A stretch of DNA of 64,000 nucleotides, taken from the NCBI GenBank assembly GCA_016715425.1, contig JADKAC010000007.1, forward strand, positions 366,807 to 430,806, written 5' to 3'. This stretch comes from Bacteroidota bacterium. GTDB lineage: Bacteria; Bacteroidota; Bacteroidia; Chitinophagales; BACL12. Positions 1 to 8,029 of the stretch are shown in pieces; position 1 is the first letter of the stretch, and the number at the start of each line of letters is the position of its first letter. The notes under the pieces were generated by a model that was given only the letters and a program-made list of their open reading frames with translations, made no database searches and was not told where the DNA came from. The position numbers and the translations under genes were made by a program.

Positions 1-602
1 GTTTTCACATTATGCAAAGCATCTGATTCCAGATCTTTTATATCAAATGGAATAGTGATAGCAAAAATAAATACGAAATCGGCTGCGAATAACCACCAGT
101 TTATTTCCCAGTTTAAATCTCTCATTGCAGGAAGAATTGCTCCGGTAAATGCCCATACAAAAGCAATCATAAAAATTTTAGTTACGCCTACATCCCGCAA
201 CTTTTTCCATGTACCATTTTTTTTAAACACAGGCAATCCATACAATATTGAAATTACTCCGGGCACTATCAACACATATTGAATAAATTTTGGTAATGCG
301 AAAAATAAAATACCGGTAGCGATTGCACTCAACACAGTAAGAATAATTAATCCATTAGTTACATTAACTAAAAAATTTCTTCGTCCACTGCTTTTATACA
401 TTTTAATGCGATCCATAGATGCAAGGCGAATAAATAAATAGGTGAAAAGTGTAGAAGTAAAAACAAAGAAACTTACAATTAACGCATGTTCTTCATTTTG
501 ATATAAGATTAAACCACGGCGATAAAAAGCAATACCACATATCGCAATAAATATATTGGAGTAGAAAATTGCTTGTATATATTTCACAAAAAAACTCTTC
601 AC
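1..602 (-). CDS. UbiA-like prenyltransferase family membrane protein, C-terminus cut by window edge
   Basis: The minus strand is open from a GTG at 602 (a second in-frame GTG lies at 587) to the window start; no ATG lies upstream before an in-frame stop at 644. The translation has several hydrophobic helices and a cytoplasmic loop, and near the edge a segment reading FDIKDLESD, which resembles the second Asp-rich motif (DxxxD) that binds prenyl diphosphate in UbiA enzymes. The family attaches prenyl chains to aromatic acceptors in the inner membrane; the acceptor cannot be told here, and this short-type homologue may have another role. It diverges from the methyltransferase at 638 with only about 35 bp between starts. 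The family call rests on one motif plus topology. Confidence 0.6.
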   Translation of the reverse strand, partial: MKSFFVKYIQAIFYSNIFIAICGIAFYRRGLILYQNEEHALIVSFFVFTSTLFTYLFIRLASMDRIKMYKSSGRRNFLVNVTNGLIILTVLSAIATGILFFALPKFIQYVLIVPGVISILYGLPVFKKNGTWKKLRDVGVTKIFMIAFVWAFTGAILPAMRDLNWEINWWLFAADFVFIFAITIPFDIKDLESDALHNVK

Positions 603-637
603 AGAAAACGATAACTTGCGCTCAAATTTACAAGTTA

Positions 638-1807
638 GTGATTAGAGTTTATTTAGGTAAAGGAAAAGGATTACGAGTTGAACAAGGACATCCATGGATT
701 TTTTTTAATGAAGTAGAAAAAATAACAGGCGATCCCACTCCGGGAGATGTGGCTGAGATTTATAATTTTAAAAATAGATTTATCGGTCGTGGATATATTA
801 ATTTGAATTCAAGAATTAATTGCAGAATACTTACCCGCAATCCTGAGGAACAAATTGATTATCAATTTTTCAAAAATGCATTGTTGAAATGCAAATCGTA
901 TAGAGAAAAATTAGGCTATACAGAAAATTACAGATTAGTATTTGGTGAAGCAGACAGCTTACCCGGATTGGTGATTGATAAATTTAAAGATGTGTATGTA
1001 ATCCAATCATTGGCTGCAGGTATCGATAAATGGAAAGATGATATTGCAAAAATTTTGATGGAGGATTTAGGAGCTGTGGGAGTAATTGAACGCAATGATG
1101 TGCCTATAAGAAAATTAGAAGGATTAGAAGAAGTGGTTGGATTTTTATCTCCGCCTTGCGAAACAAAATTTACTATTCAGGAAAACGGTGTACAATTTCA
1201 TGTGAATTTACTCGACAGTCAAAAGACCGGATTTTTTTTAGATCAAAAAGAAAACAGACTTGCCTTACAACATATTGTAAAAGATGCAGAAGTTTTAGAT
1301 TGTTTTACATATACTGGTTCCTTTGCATTATTTGCGGCGCATTTCGGTGCAAAACATGTGCATGCAATTGATGCTTCCGAAGATGCAATTACATTGGCAA
1401 AAAAAAATGCTGCATTAAATAATTTTGAAAATATCAGTTTTGAAACTATTAATGTATTTGATGCACTACCTGTCTGGGTGAAAGAAGGTAAACAATATGA
1501 TGTAGTGATTTTGGATCCTCCTGCTTTTACAAAAAACAGAAAAGGATTGGACTCTGCAATTAAAGGGTATAAAGAAATTAATTTGCGTGGAATGAAATTG
1601 GTGAAACCCGGTGGCTTTTTACTTACATTTTCCTGTTCGCATTTTATGAAGCCTGAATTATTTTATGAGGTATTATATGATGCGGCAATGGATGCAGGCA
1701 AAACAATCAGGCAGGTGCAATATCTTACACAATCTAAAGACCATCCTATTATATGGGGTGTGGAAGAAACTAATTATCTGAAAGGATATGTTGTACAGGT
1801 TTTATAA
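638..1807 (+). CDS. rlmI: RlmI-type 23S rRNA (cytosine-C5) methyltransferase
   Basis: An SAM-dependent methyltransferase expected to methylate C5 of cytosine 1962 in 23S rRNA. The first ~80 residues form a PUA-like RNA-binding domain opening RVYLGKGKGLRVEQGHPWIF, the usual RlmI N-terminus. Then come the central EEHD-type region and the Rossmann methyltransferase with a DCFTYTGSFALFAA SAM loop, VVILDPPAF (motif IV) and TFSCSHFM, whose Cys is the likely catalytic nucleophile. The frame stays open back to 569, but the GTG at 638 gives 389 aa, close to the ~396 aa of E. coli RlmI, and starts exactly at the conserved N-terminus. The NRDE gene follows 33 bp later on the same strand. Confidence 0.9.
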   Translation: MIRVYLGKGKGLRVEQGHPWIFFNEVEKITGDPTPGDVAEIYNFKNRFIGRGYINLNSRINCRILTRNPEEQIDYQFFKNALLKCKSYREKLGYTENYRLVFGEADSLPGLVIDKFKDVYVIQSLAAGIDKWKDDIAKILMEDLGAVGVIERNDVPIRKLEGLEEVVGFLSPPCETKFTIQENGVQFHVNLLDSQKTGFFLDQKENRLALQHIVKDAEVLDCFTYTGSFALFAAHFGAKHVHAIDASEDAITLAKKNAALNNFENISFETINVFDALPVWVKEGKQYDVVILDPPAFTKNRKGLDSAIKGYKEINLRGMKLVKPGGFLLTFSCSHFMKPELFYEVLYDAAMDAGKTIRQVQYLTQSKDHPIIWGVEETNYLKGYVVQVL

Positions 1808-1840
1808 ATTGATATCAAATAAAAATTTTAGCAATTCAAG

Positions 1841-2593
1841 ATGTGTTTAATAAATTTTGCTTTTAAATATCATACCGATTATCCATTGATAGTTGTTGCC
1901 AACAGAGATGAATTTTATAATAGACCAACAGAATCTTTGCATTGGTGGGAAGACAAACCGAACATACTTGCCGGCAGAGATTTAAAAGATGGCGGCACCT
2001 GGATGGGTATTACAAAAGAAGGAAAATTTGCTGCGCTCACGAATTACCGGGATCCACAACATATAAAAGAAAATGTGCAATCAAGAGGTGAACTGATTCC
2101 GATGTTTTTAAATGAAGAAATTTCTTTGGATACATTTCACGAATATTTAAAAAATCACGGTTCTGAATACAATGGTTTTAATTTGATTTATGGCGATACG
2201 GAACAGTTATTTTACTACGCTAATAAAGGCAATCGCTGGGAAGAAATTACTCCGGGCGTTTACGGATTAAGCAATGCATTTTTAGATACACCCTGGCCAA
2301 AAACTCAACAAAGCAAAGAAGCCTTTAAACAATTACTCGATAAAAATGTATTCACAGAAAATACAATGATTGATTTACTCTCAGATAAAAATTTGGCAGC
2401 AGAAAATACACTTCCAAACACCGGTGTTCCTCCCGAGTTAGAAAAAAAACTTTCTGCAATGTTTATTGAAACGGAAAATTACGGAACACGATTAACCAGT
2501 TATTTAAGAATTGACAAAAATCAACAAGTAAATTTTATAGAAAAAAGCTTTGTGCCTGCGGATTTTCAACAGTTTAAGTTTACCATAAAATAA
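1841..2593 (+). CDS. NRDE family protein (TANGO2-like)
   Basis: A 250-aa cytosolic protein starting MCLINFAF and carrying the name-giving VANRDEFYNRPT motif at residues ~20-30, followed by the conserved LAGRDLKDGGTWMG and ALTNYRDP stretches. These define the NRDE/TANGO2 family, which has an Ntn-hydrolase-like fold with an invariant Cys2. Roles proposed for the family include haem handling; the bacterial substrate is not settled, so no reaction is assigned. The length is normal for the family. A TTTTAGCAA motif ends a few bases before the start and may be its promoter −7 element. It lies 25 bp before the kinase at 2619. Confidence 0.88.
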   Translation: MCLINFAFKYHTDYPLIVVANRDEFYNRPTESLHWWEDKPNILAGRDLKDGGTWMGITKEGKFAALTNYRDPQHIKENVQSRGELIPMFLNEEISLDTFHEYLKNHGSEYNGFNLIYGDTEQLFYYANKGNRWEEITPGVYGLSNAFLDTPWPKTQQSKEAFKQLLDKNVFTENTMIDLLSDKNLAAENTLPNTGVPPELEKKLSAMFIETENYGTRLTSYLRIDKNQQVNFIEKSFVPADFQQFKFTIK

Positions 2594-2618
2594 AAATATC
2601 TTTAGCCTTTTAATAAGT

Positions 2619-3617
2619 ATGCCGACTCTCCTCCATACAATGTATATTTTACTTTTAGCCACAAAGGATACTTGGATTTACGACCTATTGCTGATGGTGG
2701 TGTTGGCCTTTATAATTTATTTTTTTACCCAAAGACGTATCACACAATCCAGCCGTATTCAAAAATGGTTGCGGGAAAAAGTAAAGGAAAAAACAAAGGA
2801 ATTAGAAGAGGAAAAAGAACGGGCAGAGAATTCCGAAAAAGCAAAGGAACAATTTCTTGCCAATATGAGTCATGAAATCCGCACTCCCTTAAATGCAATT
2901 GTTGGATTAACAAGATTATTGTTGGAGAAAGAACCAAAACAAGATCAGCTTAAATATCTCAACTCCATAAAACATTCTTCAGATAATTTATTGGTGATTA
3001 TCAATGATATTCTCGACCTCTCAAAAATTGAAGCAGGTAAAATAAATTTTGAGAAAATTGATTTTAATATCAAAGAAGAATTAGAAACTGTGGTAACTAC
3101 TTTCCGCTTAAATGCAGAAGAAAAATCAATTCATCTGGATTATGAAATTGATGACAATGTGCCGGCAATTATAATTGGAGATCCCTACAGATTGAATCAG
3201 ATAATAATGAATCTGACAAGCAATGCAATTAAATTTACTGAGAAGGGCGGCATAACAATTCGGGTAAGCAGTATTGATAAAAGTGAAGATGAGGTTACGC
3301 TGCAATTTAATGTGATTGATACCGGAATTGGCATAGCTGCAAATAAGTTGAATTATATCTTTAATATTTTCACTCAGGAAACTTCCAGCACTACCAGAAG
3401 ATTTGGCGGAACAGGTTTAGGACTTTCTATCAGCAAGCGTTTAGTGGAATTACAAAATGGAAATATTAATGTTACAAGTGAGTTAGGTAAAGGTTCTGAT
3501 TTTTCTTTTACACTGCATTTCGGAATCTCTGATAAAAACCGGATATACTTTCACCGAAAAGAAAACAGTGGATACTGCAGCACTTGCAAATCTGAAAATA
3601 TTATTGGTAGAGGATAA
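2619..3617 (+). CDS. Membrane hybrid sensor histidine kinase, kinase part (frame breaks before its receiver)
   Basis: Residues ~15-38 form one or two membrane segments, followed by a charged coiled coil (~45-80) and the H-box NMSHEIRTPLNAI with the phosphoacceptor His near residue 86. An HATPase domain follows with an N-box (NLTSNAIKF), G1 (DTGIGI) and G2 (GGTGLGLS). There is no periplasmic sensor. The last ~25 residues (from KNRIYFH) look unnatural. Removing one A from the AAAAA run at 3534-3538 instead continues as SDKTGYTFTEKKTVDTAAL, straight into the receiver annotated next, giving a ~449-aa HK-REC hybrid. The break may be a real mutation or a consensus error. It heads a phosphorelay operon with the Hpt and response-regulator genes. 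Confidence 0.88.
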   Translation: MPTLLHTMYILLLATKDTWIYDLLLMVVLAFIIYFFTQRRITQSSRIQKWLREKVKEKTKELEEEKERAENSEKAKEQFLANMSHEIRTPLNAIVGLTRLLLEKEPKQDQLKYLNSIKHSSDNLLVIINDILDLSKIEAGKINFEKIDFNIKEELETVVTTFRLNAEEKSIHLDYEIDDNVPAIIIGDPYRLNQIIMNLTSNAIKFTEKGGITIRVSSIDKSEDEVTLQFNVIDTGIGIAANKLNYIFNIFTQETSSTTRRFGGTGLGLSISKRLVELQNGNINVTSELGKGSDFSFTLHFGISDKNRIYFHRKENSGYCSTCKSENIIGRG

Positions 3618-3969
3618 TGAATTTAATCAAATGGTGGCAGTGGATACGCTGGAAGAACTTATTGAAAATGTAACCGTGGATGTGGCAGAAAATGGAAAAG
3701 TAGCAGTAGAAAAAATATTAAATAATAAATACGACATTGTGCTAATGGATATTCAAATGCCGGTAATGGATGGATATGAAGCAACCCGGCTTATTCGCAG
3801 TAATAATGATGCTGCTATTAATTCAATTCCTATTATTGCAATGACGGCAAGTGTGATAAAAGCAGAAGTAGATAAATGTTATGAAAGCGGCATGAATGCT
3901 TTTGTTGGAAAACCATTTACTGCTGAAGAATTAATTGAAAAAATTTCTAAATCAATACATCGAATTTAA
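3568..3969 (+). CDS. Receiver domain, probably the C-terminus of the preceding hybrid kinase
   Basis: A REC domain reading LKILLVEDNEFNQ (acidic pocket), DIVLMDIQMPVMDGYEA (phospho-acceptor Asp) and FVGKPF (invariant Lys-Pro). It overlaps the kinase frame by 50 bp in the +1 frame. A GTG at 3568 could in principle start it, but homology-like linker sequence runs upstream of that codon in the same frame, so I read it as the tail of one HK-REC protein split by one extra A at 3534-3538. In a hybrid kinase it takes the phosphate from the kinase His and passes it to the Hpt protein encoded 1 bp downstream. Confidence 0.85.
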   Translation: MDTAALANLKILLVEDNEFNQMVAVDTLEELIENVTVDVAENGKVAVEKILNNKYDIVLMDIQMPVMDGYEATRLIRSNNDAAINSIPIIAMTASVIKAEVDKCYESGMNAFVGKPFTAEELIEKISKSIHRI

Positions 3970-3970
3970 A

Positions 3971-4321
3971 ATGAGTGAACAAGTTATCAATCTCAGTTTC
4001 CTGGAATCCTTTACTCGTGGCGATACATCTAAAATGAAAAAATATATCGGCATGTTTATATCAAGTGCACCGGATGCTATTCATCAAATGCGGGTATTGC
4101 ATAATAATTCCAATTGGGATCAATTGCGCACGGTAGCACATTCATTAAAACCGCAGTTGAGTTATATGGGAATTGATTCGGTGAAAGAAACGGTTTTGCG
4201 TATTGAAGAATATGCAGCAGAGCAAAAAAAACCGGAAGTCATTGCAATGATGATTGAAGAGTTAGACAGAACTTGTAAAATTGCAGTGGAACAATTACAA
4301 AACGCCATTCAAAAATTTTAA
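3971..4321 (+). CDS. Histidine phosphotransfer (Hpt) protein
   Basis: A 116-aa all-helical protein starting MSEQVINLSFLESF. The motif AHSLKPQLSYMG matches the Hpt consensus (HxLKxx...G), the His being the phosphotransfer residue. The frame is open further upstream, but ATG 3971 lies directly after the receiver stop (TAA ends 3969) and gives a normal Hpt length. The protein should shuttle phosphoryl groups from the hybrid kinase receiver to the response regulator encoded 24 bp downstream, completing a His-Asp-His-Asp relay within one operon. Confidence 0.85.
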   Translation: MSEQVINLSFLESFTRGDTSKMKKYIGMFISSAPDAIHQMRVLHNNSNWDQLRTVAHSLKPQLSYMGIDSVKETVLRIEEYAAEQKKPEVIAMMIEELDRTCKIAVEQLQNAIQKF

Positions 4322-4345
4322 TAATTTTAAAAAAAATATTTTATC

Positions 4346-4839
4346 ATGCGTAACACAAAAGAAATTGTATTTATAGTTGACGACGAACCCATGCATGCAC
4401 AAATGATGGAAGATCATTTAAAAACAGATTTCCCGTTTTTTGAAATTTATACTTATAAAACCGGTGAACAATGCAACGACAATATGGATAAAAACCGGGA
4501 ATTGTAATTCTCGATTACCATCTGGATGCAGTAGATAAGCAGGCCCGCAGCGGTATGGAAATTTTAGGACATATCAAAAAAAATTATCCGGATACAGAAG
4601 TGATTATGATTTCCGGACAGGATAAAATTGATATTGCAGTGGAGTGTATGCGGGAAGGTGCTTATGATTATATTGTAAAAAATGCAACCAGTTTTATTCA
4701 TGTAGAAAATACAATTGAGAGATTATTTAAACACCGATCAGTAATAAAAAATCTGGAGAAATACAGAACATTAAACAGAGTTTTAATCTGGGGATTAATT
4801 TTAATAGTGGCCCTTTCCATTGGGTTTTTGAAAAATTGA
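4346..4839 (+). CDS. Response regulator with C-terminal membrane helix (frameshifted)
   Basis: From ATG 4346 the frame encodes EIVFIVDDEPMHAQMM, a receiver start, but stops at 4505-4507. One extra A in the AAAAA run at 4490-4494 restores MDKKPGIVILDYHLDAVD, then SGMEILGHIKK, VIMISGQD and DYIVKNATSF up to 4839. The merged ~165-aa protein has the acidic pair, the phospho-acceptor Asp in ILDYHL and the conserved Lys, but no DNA-binding output. It ends instead in a single hydrophobic helix (VLIWGLILIVALSIGFL), so it is probably membrane-tethered. It is the presumed end point of the relay from the Hpt protein. Whether the break is genuine or a consensus error cannot be told. Confidence 0.72.
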
Positions 4840-4856
4840 CCTCAAACTTTTTTTCA

Positions 4857-4940
4857 ACTAAACAGTTCCACTATTACACGGTTATACAATTACACTTTTC
4901 AGTTCTACAATTCTCCAGTTCTACAATTCTGCATTCCGAT
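4857..4940 (+). repeat. Degenerate short direct repeats (AGTTCTACAATTCT)
   Basis: Between the response regulator and the next gene, the phrases CAGTTCTACAATTCT and CCAGTTCTACAATTCT occur back to back, preceded by looser versions (CAGTTCCACTATTACAC, GGTTATACAATTACAC). I see no gene here; the open frame across it has an unnatural composition. It belongs to the same style of low-complexity intergenic repeat seen at 49.7 and 50.4 kb. Confidence 0.55.
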
Positions 4941-5020
4941 CTCTATCATTTTAACAAACAGTATTTTATTCTTTTTTATTTAACAAAAAATCCCTACCTT
5001 ACTCTCCAATTCTTTCTACT

Positions 5021-5419
5021 ATGCAAAAAGCAAAATATTATATCACCACCTTTTTATTTGCAATTGCTTTTAATATTAATGCACAAGTACCCACAGGGCC
5101 GGAGATAGCATGGCAGAGGTGTTATGGAGGAAGTGCCAATGATTTTTTTTCTGATGCTATTCATACCACAGATGGGGGAATTTTAGCCAGTATCTTAACT
5201 TCTTCAACCAATGGAGATTTAACTGGGATACCATATTCAAATGGTTGGATTATAAAATTTAATTCCGATCTTGAAATTGAATGGCAAAAATTTTCAGGAT
5301 ATTATGATTGCCAGTTTACTGCAAATAAAATATTTCAACTTAACGATGAATCATATATTTATGGTGGTGCTACTGAAATAGATTGTGGGGAGAATAATGG
5401 TTTTTGGACATTGGTTTAA
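5021..5419 (+). CDS. Secreted repeat protein, N-terminal part (frameshifted, T9SS cargo)
   Basis: Starts MQKAKYYITTFLFAIAFNINAQ, a signal peptide ending in the AQ typical of Bacteroidota secreted proteins. Then come beta-propeller-like units of the kind GGSANDFFSDAIHTTDGG and GWIIKFNSDLEIEWQK. The frame stops at 5417-5419 just after GENNGFW. One extra base in the T run (or G pair) near 5401-5408 would join it to the next open frame as GFLDIGLM or GFWDIGLM, matching the repeat pattern. It is therefore the first quarter of a ~550-aa extracellular protein. No enzymatic motif is visible. Confidence 0.7.
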   Translation: MQKAKYYITTFLFAIAFNINAQVPTGPEIAWQRCYGGSANDFFSDAIHTTDGGILASILTSSTNGDLTGIPYSNGWIIKFNSDLEIEWQKFSGYYDCQFTANKIFQLNDESYIYGGATEIDCGENNGFWTLV

Positions 5420-6630
5420 TGAAAACCGATAACATTGGTAATCAACTTTGGCAAAAGTCTTTTGGCGGTCCCGGCACAGATGTGATTGAGGGGTTGCTTC
5501 CAACACAAGATGGCGGCTTTTTACTCACCGGCCGCAGCAGTGCCGCCGGTGGAGACATCCCATTTCATTATCCGGGTGGTGCGGGAGATGATGATGCGAT
5601 TGTAATTAAAATAGATAGTGCTGGTGAAATAATTTGGTTGAAAGTGCTGGGTGGCAGCGGGGATGATGGACCGTTGGGTGATATCATTGAAAACGAGCGG
5701 GGTTATTACATCATTAATATAGGTGCTCACAGCAATGATTATGATTTGGCAGATAGCGGTATCAGCGGCGACAAGCGTTGGATCGTAAAATTAGACAGCC
5801 TCGGCAATATTGTGGACGAAAGTTTTATGTCGGGGGATACAGATTTATATACTTATACCGGCCCTACAGTAATGACTTATAATGATGGCTTTTTAATCGT
5901 TGGACAGGGAGATCCGGATTCTGAATTATATCCTACTTCCCCTGAACACGATTCCGATGAGGGAGCGATGGCAATTTTTAATGCCAATCTTGATTTAACC
6001 TTTTATAAGCAATGGGGAGGTAGTGAATTCGAAGGTTTTGCACGGGTGATTGAAGATAAGACAAGTGGAAATTTTTACTTTATAGGTGCAAGCGCATCGC
6101 CTGATTATGACTTGCCTGATAATTATAACAATGGAGAAGAGTTGGATTACTGGCTGTTTGCTACCGATAGCAACTTCAATACATTATGGAGCAAAAACTT
6201 TGGCGGCAGTGATAACTGTGGCGATTTGGCATGTGGCAGTTTTAATGGCGACATACTTTTGAAGGATAATATGTTATATGCCTTTATTAAAAATACCATC
6301 CCTGATTCATTCCCAGACTTTGATATTGAGTGCGGGTATGAAAGAAATTTCTACTTTGAAACCGATGCCTGGTTAATTGCTTTTGATTTAACAACCGTAG
6401 AAATAACTGAACCTGAAATAACAGAGCAAAATCTATTTGAAATTTATCCAAACCCTGCGAGTGATGAAATTACAATAATAAGTAATGCTAAAGAAAGCCA
6501 ATTTTATATTGTAATACAGGATTTGTCCGGCAGAAAAATGTATGATTCATCACTTTATATTTTTGAAGAAGTAAAAATTAATGTTGCTGATCCTCTCTGC
6601 CGGCATGTATATCATTTCAATTTCAGATAA
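5404..6630 (+). CDS. Secreted repeat protein, main part with T9SS sorting tail (second frameshift near its end)
   Basis: Continues the protein begun at 5021 with repeats of the form xxIKIDSAGEIIWLKxLGGSGDDG, IVKLDSLGNI and FNTLWSKNFGGSDN, each presumably a propeller blade. Near the end EIYPNPASDEITI opens a type A T9SS C-terminal sorting domain. The frame then reads KINVADPLCRHVYHFNFR and stops, whereas removal of one C or T at ~6591-6596 gives KINVADLSAGMYIISISDKS, a proper sorting-tail ending that runs to a TAA at 6671-6673. The locus thus carries two single-base breaks. Function beyond secretion or surface attachment is unknown. Confidence 0.7.
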   Translation: MDIGLMKTDNIGNQLWQKSFGGPGTDVIEGLLPTQDGGFLLTGRSSAAGGDIPFHYPGGAGDDDAIVIKIDSAGEIIWLKVLGGSGDDGPLGDIIENERGYYIINIGAHSNDYDLADSGISGDKRWIVKLDSLGNIVDESFMSGDTDLYTYTGPTVMTYNDGFLIVGQGDPDSELYPTSPEHDSDEGAMAIFNANLDLTFYKQWGGSEFEGFARVIEDKTSGNFYFIGASASPDYDLPDNYNNGEELDYWLFATDSNFNTLWSKNFGGSDNCGDLACGSFNGDILLKDNMLYAFIKNTIPDSFPDFDIECGYERNFYFETDAWLIAFDLTTVEITEPEITEQNLFEIYPNPASDEITIISNAKESQFYIVIQDLSGRKMYDSSLYIFEEVKINVADPLCRHVYHFNFR

Positions 6631-6684
6631 ATCCGCCATTTTATTCAATACGCAATTCATTATTTCACCATAATTTTTATCAAT

Positions 6685-7113
6685 ATGAAAAATTCAATTA
6701 CTCTTTTAGCTTCCTGTCTATTTTATATTTTTAATATATCCGCACAGGAATTACCCTGCACAGCCTCACCGACTTTAAGTTCTGACTGGCAATTGCTTGG
6801 CCCTTATGAATATGAAGAATCAAAGCAGGGTAAAATAATAGCTGTATGGGCAGAACCATCGAACATAAATACTGTATATGCTGGAACAGGCTCAAGCGGC
6901 TTATGGAAAACAACTGATGGCGGCGTAAACTGGCAAAATTTATTTAGTTACCAGCTTGCTGGGGTGGGTGTGCAGGAAATTGAAGAAGCAGAAGTTTTTT
7001 TCCGTTCTCGCATCGTCTCCCTTGCGCAGCTTGGGGACGTTGCGGAGGTAAATGCTTTATATTTTATTGAAGTATTCATAATTTCAAATTACATCTTCAT
7101 CATATATTGTTGA
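6685..7113 (+). pseudogene. Truncated VPS10/sortilin-like (BNR repeat) secreted protein
   Basis: Starts MKNSITLLASCLFYIFNISAQ (signal peptide) and runs through WQLLGPYEYEE, AVWAEPSNINTVYAGTGSSG and LWKTTDGGVNWQNL, the first Asp-box blade of the VPS10/BNR-repeat surface proteins common in Bacteroidota; intact members are many hundreds of residues long. After GVGVQEI (~6985) the sequence loses family character, runs into the G+C-rich hairpin at 7007-7047 and ends at 7113 in a hydrophobic, unlikely tail. I read it as the first ~100 codons of a gene whose remainder is gone. No later blades are recognisable in the 400 bp that follow. Confidence 0.65.
7007..7047. repeat. G+C-rich REP-like hairpin at the break of the VPS10-like gene
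   Basis: CTCGCATCGTCTCCC (7007-7021) pairs with GGGACGTTGCGGAG (7034-7047), two nearly complementary 14-15 nt arms around a 12-nt loop. It is strikingly G+C-rich against an A+T-rich background and lies where the truncated gene stops resembling its family. It is in the style of dispersed palindromic intergenic repeats. Confidence 0.55.
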
Positions 7114-7523
7114 CCATGCACATTGCCCGCTTTAAATATCAGAAAGAGTATTAAATACTCGAAGAATTTTTCGAGTATCGAGTTGCGTGTTTTTGAAAAC
7201 TTTGTTAAGTATAAAATTACTCATGGTAGTTAGTTTTTAAGATGATTGGATTTACAAGTGTAGAGTTTTATTTTTAGAAATGCAAATGTTTTTAGTGAAT
7301 GGTGAGTGGAAGTGAATAGAAAATTAAGAATGAAGAATTAGGAAAGTAGAATGAATGGACAATTCGTAATAAGTAATTTTTTCATTATGAGTTATTTATA
7401 TTAAAAAGCCAATGGCCAAAAAAATACCTTTAATTAATGATGACCGAATTTTTTAACTTGAAACCTGGAACTCGAAACATAAAACCCGAAACCCGAAACT
7501 TTTTCCTTGTTCGCCAATAAGTT
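7114..7523. other. Gene-free stretch with a hairpin and low-complexity repeats
   Basis: About 410 bp without a credible gene. It holds the perfect hairpin at 7155-7178, an A+T-rich part with GAATGAAGAATTAGG-like wording (7320-7360), and near 7455-7500 a run of GAAAC phrases (CGAAACATAAAACCCGAAACCCGAAAC). No remnants of the upstream truncated gene are recognisable. Confidence 0.6.
7155..7178. repeat. Perfect 9-bp inverted repeat
   Basis: ATACTCGAA (7155-7163), a six-base spacer and TTCGAGTAT (7170-7178) form a perfect hairpin. No T-tract follows on either side, so it is not a convincing intrinsic terminator; a dyad operator or a leftover of a mobile palindrome are alternatives. Confidence 0.5.
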
Positions 7524-8018
7524 CTATACATTTTTTATTTCCTCAAAAAATCCTGTCTTCCGATTTTTGCGCACATTATTCCAGAGAAAATATCTGCCGT
7601 TCATGGTAACGTAAACGCCATGTGGTAAAGATTGCACAAAAGCTAAAGCACAACCCATATTAAATAATCCATCAGAGCTGCCAAACTTATAAGGTATCAT
7701 TGCGCCGGTAAGTACAATAGTTTTATCAATATTTTTTCCCGCAAGTACTTCTGCTGATTCTACCATAGTATCAGTTCCATGCGTAATTACAATTTTATCA
7801 TCATCACACATCGCACATTCCGTTGCAATTTTTTCTCTGTCTGCTTCATTCATGTATAAGCTATCTATCATCATCAATGTTTTTGTATTCACCGGAACAG
7901 TACATCTGCCTAACTTCAAAATTTCATTTAAATGTGTATCCTTAAAATATAGATTTCCATGTATCTCATCATATTCCTTATCGAATGTACCACCGGTAAC
8001 AATTATTGTAATATTCAT
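7524..8018 (-). CDS. Short asparaginase-like protein (N-terminal catalytic domain only)
   Basis: A 164-aa protein with the two signature motifs of L-asparaginases: TGGTFDK near the N-terminus (first catalytic Thr) and HGTDTM near residue 80 (second Thr-Asp). Full asparaginases are ~330 aa with a C-terminal domain that completes the tetramer; this protein ends after VTMNGRYFLWNNVRKN, so only the first domain is present. Short stand-alone versions of this kind are annotated in Bacteroidota, so I treat it as a natural short form rather than a fragment. Hydrolysis of asparagine is plausible but unproven. It lies 11 bp downstream of the membrane protein gene at 8030-8446 on the same strand. Confidence 0.78.
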   Translation of the reverse strand: MNITIIVTGGTFDKEYDEIHGNLYFKDTHLNEILKLGRCTVPVNTKTLMMIDSLYMNEADREKIATECAMCDDDKIVITHGTDTMVESAEVLAGKNIDKTIVLTGAMIPYKFGSSDGLFNMGCALAFVQSLPHGVYVTMNGRYFLWNNVRKNRKTGFFEEIKNV

Positions 8019-8029
8019 AGGGTGTAAAA

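Noticed and set aside
55..282. Plus-strand 75-aa frame at the window start
   Set aside because: It lies opposite the UbiA-like membrane protein, whose hydrophobic helices and motif are coherent; the plus frame has no recognisable features.
3531..4507. Programmed ribosomal frameshifting at the AAAAAC strings
   Set aside because: One site needs +1 and the other −1 at the same string, the second lacks a full XXXYYYZ heptamer (T AAA AAC), and no downstream stem-loop is evident. Homopolymer error or mutation explains both more simply.
4836..5108. Plus-strand 90-aa frame across the repeat-rich spacer
   Set aside because: It is translated from degenerate repeats, is rich in Tyr/Phe/Ser without pattern and overlaps the true signal peptide of the gene at 5021.
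7155..7178. Intrinsic terminator
   Set aside because: The 9-bp stem is perfect but no U-tract follows on either strand and no intact gene ends just before it.
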